DNA from: Herbidospora yilanensis
GTDB lineage: Bacteria; Actinomycetota; Actinomycetes; Streptosporangiales; Streptosporangiaceae
Direction of reading: 5' to 3'
Length of the DNA stretch: 64,000 bases
Assembly (NCBI RefSeq): GCF_001570565.1
Contig: NZ_BBXE01000041.1
Location: 37,180-101,179, forward strand
In this document: positions 24,242 to 34,800 of the stretch, in pieces
Layout of the letters: every line of letters starts with the position of its first letter
How positions within the stretch are numbered: the stretch's first letter is position 1
Notes under the pieces: generated by a model
The model's database searches: none
What the model saw: the letters and a program-made list of their open reading frames with translations, nothing else
Told to the model about the DNA's origin: nothing
Translations under genes and position numbers: made by a program

Positions 24242-27130
24242 ATGACACCCGCTCGCCAGGGCGATTCCGTCGCCGATCGACTGCGGGCTGTCCAGGAGCT
24301 CTATGACCGGGGCGAGCCACTCGACGCCCTGGTGGAGCTCATCCGCGCAGAGGGCCTGAGCGGCGCCGAACGTGCCCGGCTCGACGCCGAGGTGCTGGCC
24401 GGTTGCCTGGGCGCCCGGCTCGACGCCGCCGCCAAGCGCGGGCCCGCCCGCAGGGCCCAGGCCATCGAGGTGCTGCGCCCCTATCTGGCCACCGTCGACC
24501 CGAAGGTCAAGCGTGACCTGCCGGTCGGCCGCCGGGTGGCCTTCCACCTGGTGGAGACCTCCGACACCAAGGCGCTCGCCGACGGCGACGCGCTGGCCAA
24601 GCTGGCCGCCGCGGCCGCCGAGCCGTCCCGCCGCGTCCGCAAGGGCCTGCGCTGGTACGCCGACCTCCCCGTGGAGGTCCCCGACCAGTCGCTGCTGCGC
24701 CTGCGCCCCGCCGACATGGTGCCCGTCACCCAGATCGACGACATCACCTGGGAAGGCGGCAGACTCCGCATCACCGGCCACGCCTATCTGGCCGGTCTGT
24801 CGGTGCGGTCGCGGCGCTTCAACCGGGCGACGGTGGTCCTGCGCGGTCCGCGCTGGCTTCCGCCGGTCACCCTGAAGACCACCCGGGTCTTCCGGCCCGA
24901 GGCCACCCACGACGCCCGCGAGCCGGGCTGCAACTACGACTGGGCCGGTTTCCAGGCCGAGCTCAACCCGTTCTCGCTGCGCTGGCGGGCCGGTGTGCGG
25001 GCGCTGGTCCGCGGCGGCAAGCGCATGCTCAAGCGGCGGCACACCGTCCAGGACACCACGACCTGGCGGGCCGAGATCGTGATCTGGTCGCGGGCCGCCC
25101 GCGCCAAGGGCGTGCTGCGCGGCCCGTCGATCGGCCGGGTCGAGCGGCCCGCCGGGCGCCGGACCCGCGACCGCTGGTGGGTGCGGCCCGTCTGGACCTC
25201 CGACAAGGCGCTCCAGGTTGTGCTCCAGCCCACCCGGGCCGAGCTGACCGGCGTCAAGCTCGACGGCGAGCAGATCGAGCTGACCGGCTTCCTGCCGGGA
25301 CGTCCCGTCAGCAAGGGCAAGGCCCGCGTCGGCGGCCACCGCATGCCGGCCGAGTTCACCCCCGCCGAGGGCGGCAGCGTCTTCTCGCTCTCGCTGAGCG
25401 TGCAGACCCTGCTGACCGCCGACGCGCGGCGGCTCTGGGTCGAGCCCAAGGGCGACCCGGCGGCCTCGGTGATGCTGGAGGGCACTCCGGAGACCCGGCT
25501 GCTGCTGGGCGACCGCGAGATCACCGTCCAGGGCGACCGGCGCGACCGCGTGGTCATCTCCGGCCACAAGGTGCTGCCCGTCATCAAGACGATGGCCTGG
25601 CATGACGGCGCGCTCAAGCTGCGGGGCGAATACCCGGCCGAGGCCGGCGAGCGCGACCTGGTGCTGCGGCACCGGGGCGGGCTGACCTACCGGGTGCCGT
25701 TGCGCCGCGAGGGCACCGCCTTCGAGGTGGAGTTCGCGCCCGGCGCGATGCCCCGCTTCGGCGACACCACCCCGCTGGTCGAGGGCACCTGGACCATGTC
25801 GGTCGCCCCGCCCGGCAAGTACGGCCCCGCGATGGTCCCCGTCCGGGTCGACCACGCCGCCCTCGACACCATCGACGAGGAGCAGCGCACGGCCGGCGGC
25901 CGGGTCTACCGGTTCGTGGCCACCCGCTACGACGTGCCCGTCCTGGTGGCGGCCGAGGAGCGGCCCGGCGACGAGCGCAGCGCGGCCGGGGTGTGGGCGC
26001 TCAGCCGCACCTTCTACCCGGCCGAGAAGGCCAAGCCGATCCGCCAGGCCACCGTCTACGCCTCCTTCGACGGCCGGTCCTACTCCGACAATCCGCGCGC
26101 CATCTACGAGGAGCGGGTGCGCCGGGGCGACGAGGGCGAGCACATCTGGGTCGTCCGCGACGGCGCCTTCGTGCCCCCGGGCTCGGCGGAGCTCGGTCTC
26201 GGCGAGGGCATCGTGCCGACGGTCGTTCGGGAGGGCAGCCGGGAGCACTACGAGGCCCTGGCCCGCGCCCGCTACATCGTGGCCAACCAGTTCCTGCCGC
26301 CGTGGTTCCGGGCCCGCGACGACCAGGTCTACGTCCAGACCTGGCACGGCACCCCGGTCAAGCACATCGGCCGCGACCTGCCCCACATGCGGCGCGAGCC
26401 GCGCCCGCCGGTGTACGCCCGGCAGACCACCGAGGTCCGTCAGTGGGACCTGCTGATCTCCCAGTCGCCGTGGGCGTCGGGTGTGCTGCGCAAGGCGTTC
26501 GGCTACGAGGGCGAGCTGCTGGAGTGCGGCAACCCGCGCAACGACGTGTTGTTCCACCGCGACGCGCTGGCCCCGGCCATCCGCCGCAGGCTGGGCATCC
26601 CGGAGGGGAAGCGGGTCGTCCTGTACGCGCCCACCTTCCGCGACTGGGACCGCCGCAACGCGGCCGTCAAGCTCGACCTGGCCGACGCGCAGCGGGCGCT
26701 GGGCGACGACCACGTGGTGCTGGTCCGCGGGCACATGATGCAGGCGTTCCCGCACGTCCAGTCGTTCGGCGGGTTCGCGATCGACGTCACGACCTACCCC
26801 GACATGGCCGATCTGCTGGTCATCGCCGACGTGCTGGTCACCGACTACTCCTCCTGCGTGTTCGACTTCGTCGCCACCGGGCGGCCGGTCGTGTTGTTCA
26901 CGCCCGACATCGACAAGTACAAGAGCAACCGGGGCCTCTACCTCGACCTGGAGGCCCAGCGGCCCGGCCCGCGCCTGGCCAGCTCGGCCGAGGTGGTCGA
27001 GGTGCTGCGCACCATCGACTCGGTCTCGGTCCGGCTCGCCGACCGCCACGCGGCCTTCACCCGCACGTACGCCCCGCACGACTCCGGGAAGGCCACCGCC
27101 CGCCTGGTCGACCACGTCTTCACCGGATAA
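24242..27130 (+). CDS. CDP-glycerol:glycerophosphate glycerophosphotransferase family protein with large N-terminal region
   Basis: 962 residues. The C-terminal ~400 residues form a TagF/TagB-like transferase: QTWHGTPVKHIGRDL, LLISQSPWASGVLRKAFGY, VVLYAPTFRDWD, VLVTDYSSCVFDFVATGRPV and DKYKSNRGLYLDLE. This suggests polymerisation or priming of a poly(glycerol or polyol phosphate) wall teichoic acid-like polymer at the membrane. The N-terminal ~560 residues are an unrecognised, mainly beta segment with several repeated GEQIELTGFLPG-type strands, much longer than in Bacillus TagF. Followed by a hexosaminidase lipoprotein gene, so both may act on the cell envelope. Confidence 0.88.
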   Translation: MTPARQGDSVADRLRAVQELYDRGEPLDALVELIRAEGLSGAERARLDAEVLAGCLGARLDAAAKRGPARRAQAIEVLRPYLATVDPKVKRDLPVGRRVAFHLVETSDTKALADGDALAKLAAAAAEPSRRVRKGLRWYADLPVEVPDQSLLRLRPADMVPVTQIDDITWEGGRLRITGHAYLAGLSVRSRRFNRATVVLRGPRWLPPVTLKTTRVFRPEATHDAREPGCNYDWAGFQAELNPFSLRWRAGVRALVRGGKRMLKRRHTVQDTTTWRAEIVIWSRAARAKGVLRGPSIGRVERPAGRRTRDRWWVRPVWTSDKALQVVLQPTRAELTGVKLDGEQIELTGFLPGRPVSKGKARVGGHRMPAEFTPAEGGSVFSLSLSVQTLLTADARRLWVEPKGDPAASVMLEGTPETRLLLGDREITVQGDRRDRVVISGHKVLPVIKTMAWHDGALKLRGEYPAEAGERDLVLRHRGGLTYRVPLRREGTAFEVEFAPGAMPRFGDTTPLVEGTWTMSVAPPGKYGPAMVPVRVDHAALDTIDEEQRTAGGRVYRFVATRYDVPVLVAAEERPGDERSAAGVWALSRTFYPAEKAKPIRQATVYASFDGRSYSDNPRAIYEERVRRGDEGEHIWVVRDGAFVPPGSAELGLGEGIVPTVVREGSREHYEALARARYIVANQFLPPWFRARDDQVYVQTWHGTPVKHIGRDLPHMRREPRPPVYARQTTEVRQWDLLISQSPWASGVLRKAFGYEGELLECGNPRNDVLFHRDALAPAIRRRLGIPEGKRVVLYAPTFRDWDRRNAAVKLDLADAQRALGDDHVVLVRGHMMQAFPHVQSFGGFAIDVTTYPDMADLLVIADVLVTDYSSCVFDFVATGRPVVLFTPDIDKYKSNRGLYLDLEAQRPGPRLASSAEVVEVLRTIDSVSVRLADRHAAFTRTYAPHDSGKATARLVDHVFTG

Positions 27131-27170
27131 CGTTAAAGAAACTTTCCTATTGCCGCCGTCACGTGATCCA

Positions 27171-28661
27171 ATGAGGGTCGTGTGGCGGCGGCTTTCGTTG
27201 GGACTGGTGATACTGGTGACGTCGTGTGGTTCGGGGACTCCGGCGGAATCCCGGCAGCTCTCCCTCGTGCCCTACCCCGCCTCCGTGACCCGGCTGGAGG
27301 AGGGCTTCACCCTCGAACCCGGCGACACGGTCACCTCGGCCGAGACGGCCGTCGCCGCCCAGCTCGTCGGCGGGATCAGGGCCGACACCGGCCTGGAGCT
27401 CGCGACCGGCCCCACGGGACGGATCAGGCTCGACCTGGACGCCCCCCAGGCCGGCCGCGAGGGCTACGAGCTCACCGTCGACCCCGACGGCGCCCGCATC
27501 AGCGCGGCCACCCCCGAGGGACTGTTCCGGGGCGCGCAGACCTTCCGCCAGCTCGCCCGCGAGCGGGCCGTCCCGGGGGTGCGCGTCAGCGACCGGCCCC
27601 GCTACGCCTGGCGCGGCGCGATGCTCGACGTCGCCCGCCACTTCCGCCCGGTGGCCGACGTCAAACGGTTCCTCGACCTGATGGCGGCGTACAAGCTGAA
27701 CGTGCTCCACCTGCACCTGACCGACGACCAGGGCTGGCGCATCGCCGTCCCCGGCTGGCCCGGCCTGACCACGGTCGGCGCCTCGACCGAGGTGGGCGGC
27801 GGCCCCGGCGGGTTCTACACGGCCGCCGACTACCGCGAGATCGTGCGGTACGCCCAGGAGCGGTTCGTCCGGGTCGTGCCCGAGGTCGACGTGCCCGGCC
27901 ACACCAACGCCGCGCTGGCCTCCCACCCGGAGCTCACCTGCGACGGGGTGGCGCCCGAACCGTACACGGGCATCAAGGTCGGCTTCTCGGCCCTGTGCCC
28001 CGGCAAACCGGAGACCGCCCGGTTCCTGAACGACGTGCTGAGGGAGCTGGCCGCCCTCACCCCCGGCCACCACCTGCACATCGGCGGCGACGAGGTCGAG
28101 AAGCTGAGCGAGCGCGAGTACGCCCAGATCGTGGAACTCGCCACCCGGGCGGTGACCGCCAACGGCAAGGAGGTCGTCGGCTGGCAGGAGGCGGGCGCGA
28201 CGGTCCTGCCGCCGAACTCGCTGGTCCAGTACTGGCAGACCAACGGCGGGCCCGAAGACGTGGAACGCGCGGTCGCCCAGGGCGCGAAGGTCATCATGTC
28301 CCCGGCGAGCCGCGTCTACCTCGACATGAAGTACGACGACACCACCAGGATCGGCCAGACCTGGGCCGGCACGACCGAGGTCGACGACGCCTACGACTGG
28401 GACCCGGCCACCCTGATCGACGGGATCGGCGAAGACCGGATCGAGGGCGTCGAGATGGCCCTGTGGACCGAGACCGTCGTCACCATGAACGACGTCGAAC
28501 TCCTGACCTTCCCCCGGCTCCCGGCCATCGCGGAGGTCGCCTGGACCCCGCAGTCGCAGCGCTCGTTCGACGCGTTCGCGGCCCGCCTCGCCCCGATGGC
28601 GACCGTCTGGGACCGATGGGGGGTCGACTACCACCGTTCACCGCGCATCGCATGGTCATGA
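27171..28661 (+). CDS. beta-N-acetylhexosaminidase, GH20, predicted lipoprotein
   Basis: 496 residues from ATG 27171. A lipobox-like VTSCGS follows a hydrophobic signal segment, so it is probably a lipid-anchored exported enzyme. Domain order is GH20b-like N-terminal (~30-140) and GH20 TIM barrel: RYAWRGAMLDVARHFRP, LHLHLTDDQGWR, PEVDVPGHTNAAL, the catalytic Asp-Glu in HIGGDEVEK, and EVVGWQEAG, MALWTETV, AEVAWTP. It removes terminal GlcNAc/GalNAc from chitin oligomers, glycans or wall fragments by substrate-assisted catalysis. It sits 40 bp after the CDP-glycerol-type gene. Confidence 0.93.
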   Translation: MRVVWRRLSLGLVILVTSCGSGTPAESRQLSLVPYPASVTRLEEGFTLEPGDTVTSAETAVAAQLVGGIRADTGLELATGPTGRIRLDLDAPQAGREGYELTVDPDGARISAATPEGLFRGAQTFRQLARERAVPGVRVSDRPRYAWRGAMLDVARHFRPVADVKRFLDLMAAYKLNVLHLHLTDDQGWRIAVPGWPGLTTVGASTEVGGGPGGFYTAADYREIVRYAQERFVRVVPEVDVPGHTNAALASHPELTCDGVAPEPYTGIKVGFSALCPGKPETARFLNDVLRELAALTPGHHLHIGGDEVEKLSEREYAQIVELATRAVTANGKEVVGWQEAGATVLPPNSLVQYWQTNGGPEDVERAVAQGAKVIMSPASRVYLDMKYDDTTRIGQTWAGTTEVDDAYDWDPATLIDGIGEDRIEGVEMALWTETVVTMNDVELLTFPRLPAIAEVAWTPQSQRSFDAFAARLAPMATVWDRWGVDYHRSPRIAWS

Positions 28662-28680
28662 TCTGGTGCAATAGAGCGTT

Positions 28681-31600
28681 ATGAGCTATCGGCTGGTGCG
28701 GCGTGGGGGCGTGGGACGGGGTCCCGGTCCTGTGCTCGACGAGCATCAGCGGGCTGTGGTGGCCCATGAGAGCGGGCCGCTGCTGGTTCTGGCGGGCCCC
28801 GGGGCCGGGAAGACGACCACCATAGTCGAGAGCGTCGTCGACCGGGTCGAATCGCGCGGCGTCGACCCCGAGCGCATCCTGGTCCTCACCTTCAGCCGCC
28901 GGGCCGCCGGGGACCTGCGCGACCGCGTCACCGCCCGGCTGCGCCGCACCACCCGCACCCCCCTCGCGCTGACCTTCCACAGCTACGCCTACGCGCTGCT
29001 GCGCCGCGAGGCCCTCGAAGCGGGCCAGCCGCCGCCCCGGCTGCTGACCGGGCCCGAGCAGCTCCTCGAAGTGCGGCGGCTGCTGCACGGCGAGCTCGAA
29101 GACGGGGCCGGGCAGTGGCCCGAGGCGATGCGCGAGTGGCTCAAGACGCGGGGGTTCGCCGAGGAGGTCCGCGACTTCCTGGCCCGCGCGCGGGAGCGGG
29201 GGCTCGACGGGCCGGCGCTGGTCGAGCTCGGGCACACCCACGGGCGGTCCGACTGGGTGGCGGTCGGCCGGTTCGCGGCCCGCTACCAGGAGCGGTTCGA
29301 CCTCGACCCGGTCTGGACGCTCGACTACGCCGAGCTGATCCGGGAGGCGGCCGCGCTGCTGGCCGACGGGCCGGTCAGGGATCGCGAGCGGGCCGCCTAC
29401 GACGTGGTGTTCGTCGACGAATACCAGGACACCGACCCGGCGCAGGAGAGCCTGCTGCGCGGGCTGGCCGGAGACGGGCGCGACCTGATCGTGGTCGGCG
29501 ATCCCGACCAGGCCATCTACGGGTTCCGCGGCGCCGAGGTGCGCAACATCCTCGACTTCCCCGAACGTTTCCGGACCGCCGGCGACGAGCCCGCGCCGAT
29601 CGTGGCGCTGCGCACCTGCCGCCGCAGCGGTGCAGACCTGCTGGCCGCCTCGCGCCGGATCGCGAACCGGCTGCCGGTGCCGCCGGGGTGGCGCGACACC
29701 TCCCACCGCGACCTGCACCCCGTCGACGGGCTGGAGTCCGGCGAGGTCCGGGTGGTGATCGCCGACAGCGTGTCGCAGGAGGCCGCCGTGGTCGCCGACA
29801 CGCTGCGGCGGGCGCACCTGCTCGACGGCGTGCCGTGGCAGCGGATGGCGGTGCTGGTGCGCAGCGCGACCCGGCAGGTGCCGATGTTGCGGCGGGCGCT
29901 GCACACGGCCGGGGTGCCGGTCGTGGTGACCGGCGACGAGGGGCCGCTGGTCACCGAGCCCGGGGTCCGGCCGCTCGTCCTGCTGCTCAAGGCGGCGGCC
30001 CGGCCCGAGTCGCTCGACGTGGCCACCGCCGAGGAGCTGCTGACCGGCCCGCTGGGGGGCACCGACATGATCGGTGTACGCCGCCTGCGGCGCGGGCTGC
30101 GCATCGCCGAGCACGAGGCGGGGGTCATGCCGCCCCGGTCGAGCGACGAGCTGATCGTGGCCGCGGTGCAGACCCCCAACGAGCTGACCCTGCTCGAACC
30201 CCACGTCGCCGCGCCCGCCCAGCGGCTGGCCACCCTGCTGGCCACGGCGCGGCAGACCGTGGCCAAGGAGCTGACCGCCGAAGACGCCCTGTGGGAGGTG
30301 TGGAAGGCCAGCGGCCTGTCGGAGCGCTGGACCCATTCGAGTCTCGGCGGCGGGGCGCGCGGCGGCCAGGCCGACCGCGACCTCGACGCGGTGGTGAACC
30401 TGTTCGACTACGCCGCCAAGTTCGTCGACCGGCTGCCGCAGGCCGGGGTCGAGGTGTTCGTCGACGACCTGATGGCCCAGGAGATCCCGGCCGACTCGCT
30501 GGCCGCCCAGGCGCCCGACGGCGAGGCGGTGCGGATCCTGACCGCCCACCGCGCCAAGGGCCTCGAATGGGACGTCGTCGTGGCGGCCGGAGTGCAGGAG
30601 GGCGTCTGGCCCGACCTGCGGGTGCGGGGGTCGCTGCTCGGCGTCGAGTCGCTGGTCGAGGTCGCGGGCGGGATCGCGCTCGACGGCACCGACGCGGAGA
30701 GGTACGCGCTCGGCTCGAAGATGCTGGCCGAGGAGCGGCGGCTCTTCTACGTCGCCGCCACCCGCTCCCGTAGCCGGTTGGTGGTGACGGCGGTCGGCGG
30801 CGAGGACGCCGACGAGCGCCCCTCGCGGTTCCTCAACGAGCTGGTGCCGGGCGGCCTGGAGAACGCGACCGTCGACGACCGGGCCCGCTGGCTGAGCATG
30901 CCCGCCCTGGTCGCCGACCTGCGCGCCGCCGTCTGCGATCCGACCCGCCCCGAGCCGATGCGCCGCGCCGCCGCCCGCCATCTGGCCCGGCTCGCCGACG
31001 AGGGCGTGCCGGGGGCCGACCCGTCGTCGTGGTACGCCCTCACCGAGATCTCCGACGACCGCCCGCTCGGCTGGCCCGACGGGGTGGTGCAGATCTCGCC
31101 GTCGGCGGTGGAGAAGTTCACCAAGTGCGGCCTGCGGTGGGTTCTGGAGACCGCGGTCGGCACGGGCGGCGAGAGCGTGCCCCAGGTCTTCGGCAACGTC
31201 ATCCACGCCATCGCCGTGCTCGCGGCCGAGGAGCACACCACCGACGAACTGGCCAAACGGCTCGACGACGTGTGGGACGACCTCGACTTCGGCGGCATCT
31301 GGTTCAACCGCAAGCAGCGCCACGTGGCCGAGAAGATGGTCGACCGCTTCCTCACCTGGCACCGGGAGAACCCGCGTGAGCTGGTCGGGTTCGAGGAGTC
31401 GTTCACCCAGGTCGTCTCCGACGGGATCGTCATCAAGGGCCGGGTCGACCGGGTGGAGCGCGACGGCGACAACCGGGCCGTGATCATCGACATCAAGACC
31501 GGCACCGCCAAACCGCGCGACGACGAGCTCGATCGCCATCCGCAGCTCGGCGTCTACCAGCTCGCGACGGTTCTGGGCGCGTTCGAGCGCCACGGCATGA

Positions 31601-31845
31601 CCGAGCCCGGGGGAGCCGCGCTGCTCCAGGTCGGCAAGGCCGCCGGGACCGGCCCGCTGGCCAGGGAGCAGTCGCAGATCCCGCTCGCCGACGACGTAGA
31701 CCCCGGGTGGGCGCAGGACCTGGTCACCACGGTCGCCGCCGGCATGTCAGCCAACCTGTTCGTCGCCAAGGTCAACGACGGGTGCCGCACCTGCGCGGCC
31801 CGGTTCTCGTGCCCGGTGAACGACGGCGGGGGCCAGGTGTGCTGA
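28681..31845 (+). CDS. adnA: AdnA subunit of the AdnAB helicase-nuclease
   Basis: 1,054 residues from ATG 28681, equivalent to M. tuberculosis AdnA (Rv3202c) by order and length. UvrD-like motor motifs: GPGAGKTTTIVES (Walker A), VLTFSRRAAGDLRDR, VVFVDEYQDTDPAQ, GDPDQAIYGFRGA, LTAHRAKGLEWDVVV, AEERRLFYVAATRSR. The C-terminal RecB nuclease has FGNVIHAIAV, GRVDRVERDG, IIDIKTGTAKP, with four cysteines (KFTKCGLRW, CRTCAARFSC) fitting an Fe-S cluster. AdnAB resects double-strand breaks in actinobacteria lacking RecBCD dominance. It overlaps adnB by GTGCTGA. Confidence 0.95.
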   Translation: MSYRLVRRGGVGRGPGPVLDEHQRAVVAHESGPLLVLAGPGAGKTTTIVESVVDRVESRGVDPERILVLTFSRRAAGDLRDRVTARLRRTTRTPLALTFHSYAYALLRREALEAGQPPPRLLTGPEQLLEVRRLLHGELEDGAGQWPEAMREWLKTRGFAEEVRDFLARARERGLDGPALVELGHTHGRSDWVAVGRFAARYQERFDLDPVWTLDYAELIREAAALLADGPVRDRERAAYDVVFVDEYQDTDPAQESLLRGLAGDGRDLIVVGDPDQAIYGFRGAEVRNILDFPERFRTAGDEPAPIVALRTCRRSGADLLAASRRIANRLPVPPGWRDTSHRDLHPVDGLESGEVRVVIADSVSQEAAVVADTLRRAHLLDGVPWQRMAVLVRSATRQVPMLRRALHTAGVPVVVTGDEGPLVTEPGVRPLVLLLKAAARPESLDVATAEELLTGPLGGTDMIGVRRLRRGLRIAEHEAGVMPPRSSDELIVAAVQTPNELTLLEPHVAAPAQRLATLLATARQTVAKELTAEDALWEVWKASGLSERWTHSSLGGGARGGQADRDLDAVVNLFDYAAKFVDRLPQAGVEVFVDDLMAQEIPADSLAAQAPDGEAVRILTAHRAKGLEWDVVVAAGVQEGVWPDLRVRGSLLGVESLVEVAGGIALDGTDAERYALGSKMLAEERRLFYVAATRSRSRLVVTAVGGEDADERPSRFLNELVPGGLENATVDDRARWLSMPALVADLRAAVCDPTRPEPMRRAAARHLARLADEGVPGADPSSWYALTEISDDRPLGWPDGVVQISPSAVEKFTKCGLRWVLETAVGTGGESVPQVFGNVIHAIAVLAAEEHTTDELAKRLDDVWDDLDFGGIWFNRKQRHVAEKMVDRFLTWHRENPRELVGFEESFTQVVSDGIVIKGRVDRVERDGDNRAVIIDIKTGTAKPRDDELDRHPQLGVYQLATVLGAFERHGMTEPGGAALLQVGKAAGTGPLAREQSQIPLADDVDPGWAQDLVTTVAAGMSANLFVAKVNDGCRTCAARFSCPVNDGGGQVC

Positions 31846-34800
31846 CCCCGTTCGACCTGGCGGCGACGCTGGGTGTGCCACCGCCCACGCACGAACAGTC
31901 CGGCGTGATCTCCGCCGACCTCGGGCCGATGGTCGTCATCGCCGGAGCCGGGTCGGGCAAGTCCGAGACCATGGCCGGGCGGGTCGTCTGGCTGGTCGCC
32001 AACGGGTTCGCCAAACCCGAGCAGATCCTCGGCCTCACCTTCACCCGCAAGGCGGCGGCGGAACTCGCCGAACGGGTGCACAAGCGGCTGACGACGCTCG
32101 CCGAGAAGACCGAGACCCCGATGGACCTGGAGGTGGAGCCGACGATCTCCACCTACCACGCCTACGCGGCCCGGCTGGTCACCGACCACGCCCTGCGGGA
32201 GGCCATGGAGCCCACGATGCGCCTGGTCACCCCGGCCGTGGCCTGGCAGATGGCGGCCCGCGTCGTCGGCCAGTACGACGGCCCGATGGACCAGATCGAC
32301 CTCGGCCCCCCGAGCGTCACCGCCGCCGTGCTCGACCTGGCCGGGGAGATGGCCGAACACCTGGCCACCGCCGACGAGGTGCGCGACTACGGCCGGCGCT
32401 GGTCCGAACGGCTGGCGATGTTGCCGGGGCGGGTCACCCAGGCCCAGCGCAGGCCGGTGCAGATCCACGCCGTGCGGGAGCAGTTGCTGCCGCTCGTGGA
32501 GGCGTACCAGAAGCTCAAGCGGGCCCGTGAGGTGATCGACTACGGCGACCAGATGGCGCTGGCCGCCCGCATCGCCTCCCGGCACGAGGAGGTCGGGGAG
32601 ATCGAGCGTGCCCGCTTCACCGTGGTGCTGCTCGACGAATACCAGGACACCAGCCACGCCCAGCTCGTGCTGCTGCGGTCGTTGTTCGGGGGCGGCCATC
32701 CGGTCACGGCGGTCGGCGACCCGTGCCAGTCGATCTACGGCTGGCGGGGCGCCTCGGCGGGCAACCTGTCGCGGTTCCCGCACGACTTCCCGACCGCGCA
32801 GGGCGAGCCGGCGCCGGTCCGGCAGTTGTCGATCAGCTTCCGCAACGGCGAGCGGGTGCTCGACGTCGCCGCCCGCATCCAGACCGACCTGCGCCGCGAG
32901 AGCACCGAGGTGCCGGTCCTGACGCCGGGGGAGAACCGGGCCGACCGGGGCCGGGTGGTGTGCGCCTATCACGCGACCGCGCACGACGAGGCCGAGTGGA
33001 TCGCCGAGGGCGTACAGAGGCAACTGGGCCTGGAACTCGCGCCCGACGGGCTTCCGTGGGGGGAGGGCGAGCGGAGCAAGCCCCGGCAGGGTCCCGCCCT
33101 GCAACCGGGAGACGTGGCGATCCTGGCCCGCAAACGCTCGCAGTTCCCGACGCTCCGCAAGGCGCTGGAGGCACGCGGCATCCCGGTCGAGGTGGTCGGG
33201 CTCGGCGGGCTCCTCACCGTGCCCGAGGTGGCCGACATCGTCTGCACGCTCCGGGTCATGTACGACCCCACCGCCGGCGACGCCCTGATCAGGCTGCTGG
33301 CCGGGCCCCGCTGGCGCATCGGGCCCGCCGACCTGAAGCAACTCGGCGACCAGGCCAGGGAGCTCAACCGCGAGCGCGACGAACGCGGCGGACGGCCCAG
33401 CGACCCCCTCGACCAGGTGGTCGCCGACCTGGAGGCCGAACGCGGCAGCATCATCGACGCCCTCGACGAACTGCCCGACCGGCCCGAGTGGCTCGACCCC
33501 TACTCCCCGCTGGCCCGGGAGCGGCTGCCGAAGCTCGCCGAGGAGCTGCGGCTGCTGCGCTCCCACGCCGGGTTGCCGCTGCCCGACCTGATCTCCGAGG
33601 TGGAGCGCCGGACCGGCCTCGACGTCGAGGTGGCCGCGCGGGGCGGCAGCCCGCTGGCCGCCCGCGCCGACCTCGACGCCTTCCTCGACGCGGCGGCCCG
33701 GTTCGCCGGTGACGCCGAAGACCCGACGCTGGGGGCGTTCCTCGCCTATCTCAAGGCGGCCGAGACCGAGGAGTTCGGCCTCGAAGGCGGCCGGGTCGGC
33801 GAGACCAACAGCGTCAAGCTGATGACCGTGCACGCGTCCAAGGGCCTCGAATGGCCCGTCGTGATCGTGCCCGGCCTGTCCGAGGTCACCACGGCCGCCG
33901 GTGGGCTGGCCCGGGGGAGCATCTTCCCGGCCACGCCGGTGACCAACTCCCGCTGGACCGACAATCCGCGCAAACTGCCCTACGCCCTGCGGGGCGACGC
34001 CCGCGACCTGCCCGCCCTCGAAGGGCTGACCAAGGAGGAGCTGGCCGACTTCGACGCCGCCTGCCGGGAGCGCGACCTGCGCGAGGAACGGCGCCTGGCC
34101 TACGTGGCGGTGACCAGGGCCCACTACCTGCTGATCGCGTCGGGCTACCGGTGGGGGACCGCGTCGCGTCCGCTGGAGCCGTCGCGGTTCCTGCTGGAGG
34201 TCCGCGACCAGGCCTCGTCGGTCGCCGTCTGGACCGAGGACGACGCCGTGGAGAACCCGCTGCTGGCCGAGCCCGCCGAGGCGGCGTGGCCGGCCGTGGT
34301 GGTGCGCGACGGGATCGCCGAAGGGGCCAGGTTCGTGCGGGAGGCCCTCGACGGGCTCGACGAGGAGGGCGTCGGCGACCTGCGCCAGTGGGAGCAGGAG
34401 CGTATGCAGTCGTGGGCGCGCGACACCACGCTGCTGCTGCGCGAGCGCGACCGGCGGCGCGAGGGCAACCTCGTCGAACTGCCGCTGCGCCTGTCGGTCT
34501 CCTCGCTGGTCTCCCTGGCCAAGGACCCGTCGGCCTACGCCCGCGAGGTACGCCGCCCGCTGCCCCACAGGCCCGCCCCCCTGGCCCGGCGGGGCACCTC
34601 GTTCCACCGCTGGCTGGAGACCCGGTGGGGCCAGCAGCGCCTCATCGACGAACTCGACCTGCCCGGCGCGGCCGACGACCTCAACGAGGCCGACCAGCAG
34701 CTCCGCGTGCTCCAGGCGCGCTTCGAGGAGAGCGAGTGGGCCGAGCGCACCCCGATCGACCTGGAGGTCCCGTTCGAGACCGTCATCGCCGACCGGCTGG

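Noticed and set aside
24218..27115. 965-codon minus-strand frame opposite the CDP-glycerol-type gene
   Set aside because: Shadow of GC-rich coding sequence without any recognisable motif.
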